From assembly GCF_039531105.1 (NCBI RefSeq), contig NZ_BAAAPK010000001.1, forward strand, positions 310,001 to 374,000: a DNA stretch of 64,000 nt, written 5' to 3'. The notes beneath the pieces are model-generated. The model saw nothing but the letters and a program-made list of their open reading frames with translations, did not search any database and was not told the origin of the DNA. Shown one piece after another: positions 57,745 to 64,000 of the stretch; the stretch's first letter is position 1; each line of letters opens with the position of its first letter. This stretch comes from Microbacterium lacus. GTDB lineage: Bacteria > Actinomycetota > Actinomycetes > Actinomycetales > Microbacteriaceae. The translations under genes and the position numbers were made by a program.

Positions 57745-59150
57745 CAGCCGATCACCACCCGGGGGCGGCTGCGGACGGCATCCGAGATGCGGAGGAGGAT
57801 CGCCACGATCAGCCAGTTCGCCACGAGCGACGAGCCGCCCGCGGCGAGGAACGGAGTCGTGAGGCCGGTCAGCGGGATGAGCCGGGTCACGCCGCCGACC
57901 ATGATGAACACCTGCAGCGCGATCGTGAACGACAGTCCGGTCGCCAGGAGCTTGCCGAAGTCGTCCTGCCCCGCCAGCCCGATGCGGATGCCGCGGCTGG
58001 TGAACACCATGTACAGGCACAGGATCGCGAAGACGCCGATCAGGCCGAGCTCTTCGCCGAGGCTCGGCAGGATGTAGTCGCTCTGGGACAGCGGCGTGAT
58101 GTACGGCCGCCCCTGCCCGAGACCGGTGCCGATCAGTCCGCCCTGGGCCAGACCGAAGATCCCCTGCACGAGCTGGTAGCTGCCACCGGAACGGTCGATC
58201 ACCTCGGGGTTGAACGCGTCGAGCCAGTTCGCGAAGCGTCCGTTCACATACGGCAGGACGCGCGAAGCGAGAAACGCGCCGCCGGCCGCGAGGACGACAC
58301 CGATCACGACCCAGCTCGTCTTGCCGGTGGCGACGTACAGCATCGCCACGAACATGCCGAAGATGAGCAGACCCGTGCCGAGGTCGCGCTGCAGCACGAT
58401 GATGCCGAGCGAGATGAGCCAGATCACCAGGAGCGGTCCGAGCTCGCGGGCACGCGGCCACGTCATGCCGAGGAAGCGCGTGCCCACCGATGTGAGCGAC
58501 TCGCGCGTGCGGACCAGGTAGCCGGCGAAGAAGATCGCGAGCGAGATCTTGGCGAGCTCGCCCGGCTGGAACGAGAAGAACCCGAGAGAGACCCACACGT
58601 CGGCGTTCGCGTCGGTGCCCAGTCCGGGGATGATCGGAAGGATCAGCAGCGCCACACCGGCGAAGCCGAAGATGTACGTGTAGCGGAACAGGATCCGGTA
58701 GTTGCGCAGGAGCACGACGACGGCGATCGCCCCCACGATCGCGATCGCCGACCACGCCAGCTGCTTCGTCGAGTACGCGTTCCAGCCTTCGAGTCCCACG
58801 GCGATGTCGATGCGGTAGATCATCGCGATGCCGAGCCCGGTGAGGATCGTCGCGATCGGCAGGACGAAGGGATCGGCATCCGGAGCACTCAGCCGCAGCA
58901 CGATGTGCATCGCCGCGACGAGCACCGTCAGGCCGCCGCAGTAGAAGAGGAAGGTCGCCTCGATCGCACCCAGCGCACCGAGCTGGACGAGAGCGATCGC
59001 CGCGCCGGTGACGACGATGGCGAAGATCAGCAGGAACAGCTCGCGGTTGCGCTGCTTCTGCGGCACGCGGATGCGCTTGAGCGCCCGGATGACCGCCGTA
59101 TCGGCCGAGATCGCCTCGGTCGAGGGGCGCGCGTCGGAGGGAGCGGTCAT
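57744..59150 (-). CDS. rodA: SEDS peptidoglycan glycosyltransferase RodA/FtsW type
   Basis: 468 residues, about 12 helices. Conserved PGELAKISLAIFFAGYLV, QRDLGTGLLIFGMF and the C-terminal loop GLTTPFLAAGGSSLVAN (essential in SEDS proteins). Polymerises lipid II; pairs with the PbpA transpeptidase. Adjacent to pbpA and the kinases as in mycobacteria, so RodA is preferred over FtsW. Overlaps pstP by 4 bp. Confidence 0.95.
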   Translation of the reverse strand: MTAPSDARPSTEAISADTAVIRALKRIRVPQKQRNRELFLLIFAIVVTGAAIALVQLGALGAIEATFLFYCGGLTVLVAAMHIVLRLSAPDADPFVLPIATILTGLGIAMIYRIDIAVGLEGWNAYSTKQLAWSAIAIVGAIAVVVLLRNYRILFRYTYIFGFAGVALLILPIIPGLGTDANADVWVSLGFFSFQPGELAKISLAIFFAGYLVRTRESLTSVGTRFLGMTWPRARELGPLLVIWLISLGIIVLQRDLGTGLLIFGMFVAMLYVATGKTSWVVIGVVLAAGGAFLASRVLPYVNGRFANWLDAFNPEVIDRSGGSYQLVQGIFGLAQGGLIGTGLGQGRPYITPLSQSDYILPSLGEELGLIGVFAILCLYMVFTSRGIRIGLAGQDDFGKLLATGLSFTIALQVFIMVGGVTRLIPLTGLTTPFLAAGGSSLVANWLIVAILLRISDAVRSRPRVVIG

Positions 59151-60385
59151 CGCGTGGCCTCCGAGGCGGAGCGGAGTCGGTCGACGATCGCTTCGGCGTC
59201 GGCGAGCGAGCGCGCCGAGATCGTGCGCTCGACCGTCGCCCGGCTGAAGGACGGCAGGTCGGCCAACAGGATCTCGGTGTCCTCGTGCGGCGTCGAGAGC
59301 GAGATCGGCCCGATGTTCTGCTGGATGCCCTGGAAGATCACCACCGTGTCGTCATCGGCCCCGACGAAATAGCGCGTCTGGGTCCACGAGTACGCGACCG
59401 CCAGGAGCGACGCGATGAGCGCGAGGACGAGGACGAAGCCCACGATCCAGCCGATCCGACGCCGGCGGGCACGGCGGCGATCCTCCTCGATGAGCTCCTC
59501 GAGGAATTCCGCGGCCGGCTCGAAGTGACTCGGCTCGTTCGCCGCCTGGCGGTTCGGGTGCAGCCAGTTGCCGCGGCCGGAGCGGGCGGCGGGCACCTCG
59601 ATACCGAGCGGATTCGACGCGGAGCCCACGATCGTGGGCGTGCCGGAGAAGAGCGGATGCTGACCCCCGACGTCCACCAGGACGATGGTGACGTTGTCCG
59701 GGGCGCCGGCATCCAGGGCCTGCTTGAGCAGATTGTCGGCCGTCCGGCCCGGGGCGAGCCCGAGCCCGAGGGCCTTCGCGGTGTGCGCGTCGTCGACGAC
59801 GCCCGACAGCCCGTCCGAGCACAGCAGCCAGCGGTCGCCCGGCTGGGTGGGCATGATGAACGTGTCCAGCTCGGGGTCGGGGTCCATGTCGCCGAGCACG
59901 CGCATGAGGACCGACCGGCGCGGGTGGTAGCGCGCCTCCTCCGGCGTGATGCGGCCGGAGTCGACGAGACGCTGCACGAACGTGTGGTCGGTCGTGATCT
60001 GCGTGAGCGCGTCGTCGCGGTACAGGTAGATGCGCGAGTCGCCGATGTGTGCGATCACGGCGTACTGATCCACCATGACCAGCGCGCTCACCGTCGTGCC
60101 CATGCCGGCGAGCTCGGGTTTGACGTGCACGGTCTCGATCAGTTCGGAGGCGGCATCCGCGATCGCATCACGCAGGTCGCGCTCGGCGGCGGACGTGGAA
60201 TCGAACGGGTGGTCGAGGCGCTCCAGCCGCGCGATCGCCAGGCTCGAGGCGACGTCGCCGCCGGCGTGCCCGCCCATCCCGTCCGCGACGGCGAACAGGT
60301 TCGAGCCGGCATAGCCGGAGTCCTGGTTGTTGGAGCGCACCTTGCCGGTGTGCGAGATCGCGACGCTCGAGCCCTGGAAGACCAT
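59147..60385 (-). CDS. pstP: PP2C-family Ser/Thr phosphatase PstP
   Basis: 412 residues. PPM domain about 5-240 with SNNQDSGYAG, VADGMGGHAGGDVAS, VAHIGDSRIY-like IAHIGDSRIYLYRDD and LCSDGLSGVV, the metal-binding aspartates. One membrane helix (about 318-340), then a short extracellular tail. Dephosphorylates the PknA/PknB targets and their FHA partners. Confidence 0.95.
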   Translation of the reverse strand: MVFQGSSVAISHTGKVRSNNQDSGYAGSNLFAVADGMGGHAGGDVASSLAIARLERLDHPFDSTSAAERDLRDAIADAASELIETVHVKPELAGMGTTVSALVMVDQYAVIAHIGDSRIYLYRDDALTQITTDHTFVQRLVDSGRITPEEARYHPRRSVLMRVLGDMDPDPELDTFIMPTQPGDRWLLCSDGLSGVVDDAHTAKALGLGLAPGRTADNLLKQALDAGAPDNVTIVLVDVGGQHPLFSGTPTIVGSASNPLGIEVPAARSGRGNWLHPNRQAANEPSHFEPAAEFLEELIEEDRRRARRRRIGWIVGFVLVLALIASLLAVAYSWTQTRYFVGADDDTVVIFQGIQQNIGPISLSTPHEDTEILLADLPSFSRATVERTISARSLADAEAIVDRLRSASEATR

Positions 60386-60399
60386 AGGTGACGGGTCCG

Positions 60400-60924
60400 C
60401 TACTTCCGCAGTTCGAATGTCGTCGCGCCGACCTTGATCGGCGCGCCGACCGTGATGGGGACGGGAGAGCTGACCCGAGCGCCGTCATGCCACGTGCCGT
60501 TCGTGGAGTCGAGGTCCTGGATCATCCACTGATCGCCCCACAGCACGAGACGCGCGTGGTGGCTGGAGGTGTAGTCGTCGCGGATCACGAGACCCGACTC
60601 GCTCGAGCGTCCGATCGTGAGGGGTTCGGTCCCGAGGGGAAGCTCCAGTCCCGCCTTCGGGCCGCTCGTGATGACGATGCGCGAGACCGCGTCCGTCGTC
60701 GCCGGGCCGCCCTTCTTGCCGGTCGGGACCTTCGCGGGAGCCACAGGGGCGGTGTTCGAGCGAGGTGCCGACGCCGGGGGCGTCGCGGCGGCCGCGGGTT
60801 CCGGCATCCGTCGCACCTTCACTCCGAACAGATCCGCACGCAGCGAGTAGACGACGGCGAACACGAAGAACCACAGCAGCACCAGGAAGCCGATGCGCAG
60901 CAGCAGGAGGGTCAGTTCGCTCAT
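60400..60924 (-). CDS. fhaB: FHA-domain protein FhaB (FipA)
   Basis: 174 residues from the ATG at 60924. An N-terminal membrane helix (about 5-27), a Pro/Ala linker and one FHA domain at about 85-170 with LTIGRSSESGLVIRDD, SSHHARL and DLDSTNGTWHDG, the phosphothreonine-binding loops. Recruits kinase substrates at division or growth sites. Overlaps the fhaA stop by 4 bp. Confidence 0.95.
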   Translation of the reverse strand: MSELTLLLLRIGFLVLLWFFVFAVVYSLRADLFGVKVRRMPEPAAAATPPASAPRSNTAPVAPAKVPTGKKGGPATTDAVSRIVITSGPKAGLELPLGTEPLTIGRSSESGLVIRDDYTSSHHARLVLWGDQWMIQDLDSTNGTWHDGARVSSPVPITVGAPIKVGATTFELRK

Positions 60925-61658
60925 CGCAGCGGTCCCTGATCGCGCACGTCGTACGCGCGGGTGACGTCGGCGGGCATGGCGGGGCGCGGGGCCGCTGTTT
61001 GGGCGACGACGCGGAAGACGATGTCGGTGCGCCCGATCGTGACGGTCGAGTCCGGCGGGAGGGCGGCCTCGGTCACCTTGCGGCCGTCCAGGAGCGTGCC
61101 GTTCGTGGACTGCATGTCGCGCACCATCGCGCGCTCGCCGTCCCACAGGATCTCGACGTGCTTGCGGCTCGTGCCGGCGTCGGAGATCGTGATGTCGGCG
61201 TCACTGCCCCGACCGATCACGGTGCGCGATTTCGTGAGCGGGTGGCGCTTGCCCTCGACGTCGACGACGCCGCGCCAGGCGACACGCCCTTCGGCGGTGC
61301 GGGATTCGACCTTGAGCGTGCCCGTGGACTGCTGCTCGTCACGGACGAGCGTGATCGAGACCGGCCCGGCGAACGAGTACCCCTGGGTCTTCGCGTGGGC
61401 GTGCACGAGGGTGTCGAGTTCGTCGGTGAGCGCGCCGCCGAGCGTGCGCATGCGCTCATCGTCGGCGACGGAGAGGTGCACCGTGAATTCGTTGGGCGCG
61501 AGGATGCGGTCGCGGCTCACGATCGCGGCCTTCTTGTCGAGCTCGCTGCGGAGCGCCGACGCGATCTCGACGGGTTGGATGCCGCTGCGGAAGGTCTTCG
61601 CGAACGCGCTGTTGACGGCGCGCTCGAGACCCTTCTCGAAGCTGTCAAGTAGTCCCAC
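60921..61658 (-). CDS. fhaA: FHA-domain protein FhaA (DUF3662 plus FHA)
   Basis: 245 residues. N-terminal DUF3662 domain (about 1-120; LDSFEKGLERAVNSAFAKTF, PVEIASALRSELD), then an FHA domain (about 140-225; RTVIGRGSDADITI, SRKHVEI, MQSTNGTLLDG). The disordered repeat linker found in mycobacterial FhaA is almost absent. First gene of the operon; GAGGAG and GTG start. Binds phosphorylated partners of the wall-synthesis machinery. Confidence 0.95.
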   Translation of the reverse strand: MGLLDSFEKGLERAVNSAFAKTFRSGIQPVEIASALRSELDKKAAIVSRDRILAPNEFTVHLSVADDERMRTLGGALTDELDTLVHAHAKTQGYSFAGPVSITLVRDEQQSTGTLKVESRTAEGRVAWRGVVDVEGKRHPLTKSRTVIGRGSDADITISDAGTSRKHVEILWDGERAMVRDMQSTNGTLLDGRKVTEAALPPDSTVTIGRTDIVFRVVAQTAAPRPAMPADVTRAYDVRDQGPLR

Positions 61659-61816
61659 ACGACTCCTCAGGCAGGTGGTGCCGGTCGGTACATGCTAATC
61701 GTCCCGGCTGTGATGCCCGTGGACGCGGGTCTCGGACGCTCCGTTCGGGGCTCGCGATCGCGCGTGATATCCTCGGGAAGTTGATTTGCACTGCACCCCC
61801 GGGTGCACCGCATCTC

Positions 61817-61900
61817 GCGCGAGTGGCGGAATAGGCAGACGCGCTGGCTTCAGGTGCCAGTGCCCGAAAGGGCGTGGGGGTTCAACTCCCCCCTCGCGCA
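61817..61900 (+). tRNA. tRNA-Leu (CAG)
   Basis: 84 nt with a long variable arm. Acceptor GCGCGAG pairs with CTCGCGC. The anticodon stem CTGGC/GCCAG encloses TTCAGGT, so the anticodon is CAG. T-arm GGGGGTTCAACTCCCCC. Confidence 0.97.
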
Positions 61901-61908
61901 CAGCGACA

Positions 61909-61943
61909 GGAATGGGCTCCCCAGGGGGCCCATTCTTCGTTTC
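61909..61943 (+). terminator. Terminator after tRNA-Leu
   Basis: Stem GAATGGGCTCC with GGGGCCCATTC (one G-U) then TTCGTTTCC. It lies directly before the end of the convergent GNAT gene. Confidence 0.75.
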
Positions 61944-61946
61944 CGA

Positions 61947-62432
61947 CTACTCGAGTGTCGGAACGAGCACCATCACGATCTCCTCGACCTCACGGCCGAC
62001 GCCGGGGGCGAAGTCCGCGTCGCGGGACACCTCGGTGAAACCCACCTTCTCGAGCACGGCGCGAGAGGCGGCGTTGTGCGTGGCGACCCGGGCGAACAGC
62101 GGCCGCTCCGGCTCGCGGGAGACCAGGATCCGCAGGGCTTCGGTCGCCACGCCCCGCCCCCAGGCATGCCGGGCGATCCAGTACGTGACTTCGCGGTCGC
62201 CGTCGACCGAGAAGACCGCCGCGGTGCCGGCGAAGCCGCCGTTCTCGGTCACGACGTAGGAGGAGACCTCGGCCGCGCCGCGCTGACGCGCGATCCACGC
62301 GTCGAAGGCGCCCCGGTCATCGGGGTCCGCTGCCGTGAAGGCCGCCATGGCGACGGCATCCGGGTCGCGCATCATCTCGAACACCGCGTCGAGGTCGTCG
62401 TCGTCCAGCTCCCGGAGCTCGATGTGCGCCAT
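61947..62432 (-). CDS. GNAT-family N-acetyltransferase (RimJ/RimL-like)
   Basis: 161 residues from the ATG at 62432; the upstream extension is palindromic repeat. GNAT motifs YWIARHAWGRGVATEALRILV (acetyl-CoA pyrophosphate loop R/Q-x-x-G-x-G/A) and HNAASRAVLEKVGFTEV. Acceptor unknown. A TACCGT hexamer lies 7 nt before the ATG, a possible leaderless start. Confidence 0.9.
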   Translation of the reverse strand: MAHIELRELDDDDLDAVFEMMRDPDAVAMAAFTAADPDDRGAFDAWIARQRGAAEVSSYVVTENGGFAGTAAVFSVDGDREVTYWIARHAWGRGVATEALRILVSREPERPLFARVATHNAASRAVLEKVGFTEVSRDADFAPGVGREVEEIVMVLVPTLE

Positions 62433-62490
62433 GTGTTTCACGGTACCCACCCCCGGCCCCACGGGCGACCCGCTCGTCCGTGCCCTTCTC

Positions 62491-62563
62491 CCCGTGAAAC
62501 GACATCTGTGCGTCGAGAGTGTGGAGTTCACCCGCGGTCTCGACGCGCAGATGGCGTCTCAGG
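62491..62563. repeat. Palindromic interspersed element, copy B
   Basis: 73 nt, arms about 27 nt beginning CCCGTGAAACGACATC and ending GGCGTCTCAGGG, with a 19-nt loop whose sequence differs from copy A but keeps a potential inner stem (GTG/CAC). Located between the GntR and GNAT genes, both on the minus strand. Confidence 0.85.
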
Positions 62564-62579
62564 GAAAGGGGAGGAGGGG

Positions 62580-63218
62580 TCAGGGGATGCCGTGCAGAGT
62601 GCGCAGCAGCGACTCGGCCTCCGCGCCGTCGCGTGCGGCGACGGCATCCCGGAAGCGCACGTACAGCTCGGTGCGGCGGATCGGGCACTCGACGAACGGG
62701 TGCCATCCGGCGAGGTTGCGCCGGATCGCGATCTCGGCCTCGCGCATGACCCGCATGAACACGACGTTCTGCGTGTCGTCGATCACGTGCTCGAACAGGC
62801 GCGCACTCGCCGTCATGATGCCCTCGGCGTCGTCGATCCGGGATGCCAGCACGATCGCATCCGCGTGCTCGACGGTGTGCGCGAGTTCATCCTCCGTGCA
62901 TCGCTGCAGCGCGAGTCGCAGTGCGCCGCCCATCAGATAGATGAAGAACTCGTGTGTGTCGTCGTGCAGGCGCCGGCTCGGAACGGAGACGCGCGTGTAC
63001 TTGTTCGGTGCGACCTCGACGAGTCCTGCGCGCTCCAGGCGCTGCAGGGCTTCGCGGACGGGTGTGCGTGATACGCCCAGGCGTTCGGCCAGATCCTGGT
63101 CGCGAAGGCGTTCGCCGGGAGCGAGGCGACCGTCCAGGATCGCCTCGCCGAGCACTTGGTACACCTCGCCCGCGAGCACAGCCCCACGGGGCTCCAGCGG
63201 CGCGAAGGCAGAGGACAT
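62580..63218 (-). CDS. GntR-family regulator, FadR/FCD subgroup
   Basis: 212 residues from the ATG at 63218. Winged helix about 10-75 with GEAILDGRLAPGERLRDQDLAERLGVSRTPVREALQRLERAGLVEV; the helical FCD effector domain follows (histidines expected to bind metal, for example in FEHVIDD). Effector unknown. A 12-bp palindrome sits 42 bp upstream and a TAGAAT hexamer just before the start. Confidence 0.92.
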   Translation of the reverse strand: MSSAFAPLEPRGAVLAGEVYQVLGEAILDGRLAPGERLRDQDLAERLGVSRTPVREALQRLERAGLVEVAPNKYTRVSVPSRRLHDDTHEFFIYLMGGALRLALQRCTEDELAHTVEHADAIVLASRIDDAEGIMTASARLFEHVIDDTQNVVFMRVMREAEIAIRRNLAGWHPFVECPIRRTELYVRFRDAVAARDGAEAESLLRTLHGIP

Positions 63219-63259
63219 CAGGACGCACATTCTACGTGCGACGGATCTTCTGCGACAGG

Positions 63260-63271
63260 CCGATATATCGG
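63260..63271. promoter_or_regulatory. Palindromic operator candidate
   Basis: Perfect 12-bp palindrome CCGATATATCGG, AT-rich for this genome. It lies between the GntR -10 (TAGAAT near 63229-63234) and a rightward TAGAGT (63272-63277), so it may be the GntR regulator's own operator. Confidence 0.5.
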
Positions 63272-63479
63272 TAGAGTGTGCGGTGCCACGCTTCGCGTGG
63301 CCTATCCGGGGGGATCCGTCGACGCCCGGGCTTCGAGCTTCTGCTCAGCCCGGGCGTGCGATGGGCTGTGCAACGTTTGTGTCACCATATTTTCCCGCTC
63401 TTCCCCTCGTGCGGCCGTCCTTCGATAGCCTGGAGCGGACTCGACGCAGGTAGCTCGGGCACAACAGAATGGCAATTGA

Positions 63480-63686
63480 ATGAGTACCCAGGGCACGGTC
63501 AAGTGGTTCAACGCGGAGAAGGGCTTCGGCTTCATCGCTCCTGATGACGGCGGCGCCGACGTCTTCGCGCACTACACCGCGATCCAGTCGGGCGGTTACC
63601 GCTCGCTCGAAGAGAACCAGCGCGTCGAGTTCGAAGTCGCCCAGGGCCCGAAGGGCCTGCAGGCTGAGAACATTCGTCCGGTCTGA
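63480..63686 (+). CDS. Cold-shock protein, CspA family
   Basis: 68 residues, one CSD domain with both RNA-binding motifs (KGFGFIAPD and DVFAHYTAI). Starts [22 protein letters not shown] chaperone. The 261-bp gap before it holds the GntR-side promoters and a possible TAGCCT -10 near 63426, giving a leader of about 40 nt; no other gene is visible there. Confidence 0.95.
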   Translation: MSTQGTVKWFNAEKGFGFIAPDDGGADVFAHYTAIQSGGYRSLEENQRVEFEVAQGPKGLQAENIRPV

Positions 63687-63753
63687 CCTAAGGCCGACCG
63701 CGTGACGCCCCGAGCGTCGCGCCTCACGGGGCGAGCCCGGCAGAGCACACCGC

Positions 63754-64000
63754 TCAGTCGCGCTCGCCCCGTACCAATTCCACCCCGGCACCGGCGAACT
63801 GCCGCAGGGTCGCGTCGGGAAGGAAGGCGCGCGTCAGCCCCGCGCCGATGCGCGTGAGGTCGCTCTCGTCGCGGAACAGCAGGTACATCGTCTCGTAGCG
63901 CGGGTGGAACTTCTCCTTGAAGCGGTGCAGCGACCCGAAGCCGTAGACGGGCTCGAGCATGTTCGCCAGCCAGTCCGACAGGGTCGCGATCGCTCCCGCA
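63754..64000 (-). CDS. MprF/LysX-type lysyltransferase, C-terminal end (truncated by window)
   Basis: Only the last 82 residues are visible; the frame stays open to the window edge. The motif MLEPVYGFGSLHRFKEKFHPRYE followed by YLLFRDESDLTRIG matches the C-terminus of DUF2156 phosphatidylglycerol lysyltransferases (MprF-like), which add lysine to membrane lipid and raise resistance to cationic peptides. Full domain content cannot be judged here. Confidence 0.8.
   Translation of the reverse strand, partial: AGAIATLSDWLANMLEPVYGFGSLHRFKEKFHPRYETMYLLFRDESDLTRIGAGLTRAFLPDATLRQFAGAGVELVRGERD

Noticed and set aside
57745..58755. Long N-terminal extension of pbpA
   Set aside because: Lies antiparallel in frame within rodA; Arg/Pro-rich shadow. 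The pbpA start overlaps the rodA stop.
62433..62531. N-terminal extension of the GNAT protein
   Set aside because: Covers palindromic copy B; the ATG at 62432 has a promoter-like hexamer and matches the family start.

Overview
The window is a GC-rich actinobacterial chromosome segment centred on the replication origin. Gene content, order and codon use point to Microbacteriaceae, most likely Microbacterium. This is inferred from the sequence alone. The evidence is the classic gram-positive oriC order (rnpA-rpmH-dnaA-oriC-dnaN-recF-dciA-gyrB-gyrA), actinobacterial markers (the DUF6049-murJ pair, crgA, the pknB-pknA-pbpA-rodA-pstP-fhaB-fhaA cluster, the gyrA-linked DUF3566 protein, a class E sortase), many GTG starts and many apparently leaderless genes.

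Layout. 1-2.7 kb: 3' end of a repetitive cell-wall protein (chaplin-like repeats, collagen-like PGT tract, LAATG sorting signal), then rpsF-ssb-rpsR-rplI on the minus strand. 2.8-20.6 kb is the accessory part: a glycosyltransferase/TetR pair, a CoA-transferase/acyl-CoA dehydrogenase pair (glutaryl-CoA-type), a membrane protein, a peptide-type ABC importer, a cohesin-domain wall protein, and an alcohol/aldehyde oxidation module (DUF779 protein, aldehyde dehydrogenase, GAF-domain regulator, Zn alcohol dehydrogenase). Between the aldehyde dehydrogenase and the regulator lies a striking 240-bp array of twelve 20-bp units, seven in one orientation and five in the other. 20.6-29.2 kb: cca, a methyltransferase, DUF6049, murJ, trxB, trxA. 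29.2-34.9 kb, all leftward: parB, parA, rsmG, jag/khpB, yidC, yidD, rnpA, rpmH, with three parS sites. 35.0-45.1 kb: dnaA, oriC, dnaN, recF, dciA, gyrB, gyrA, DUF3566. 45.1-50.8 kb: VIT-family transporter, tRNA-Ile, tRNA-Ala, NCS2 permease, NUDIX, YbaK, a membrane protein, cyclophilin, rhomboid protease. 50.7-61.7 kb: a small DnaA-box cluster, crgA, class E sortase plus a small membrane protein, a glutamine amidotransferase, and the Ser/Thr kinase/cell-shape operon. 61.8-64 kb: tRNA-Leu, GNAT, GntR regulator, cold-shock protein and the end of an MprF-like lysyltransferase.

Working together: replication initiation, origin segregation (ParAB-parS), membrane protein insertion and cell-wall growth control are packed within about 30 kb. 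The class E sortase is the plausible anchoring enzyme for the two LAxTG/LAxSG-type surface proteins at the left end. Non-coding features of interest are the 20-bp array, two copies of a 73-75-nt palindromic element, other gene-border inverted repeats, a DnaA-box group away from oriC, parS sites embedded in parA and rsmG coding sequence, and a recurrent TANNNT-N6/7-start arrangement suggesting leaderless transcripts.
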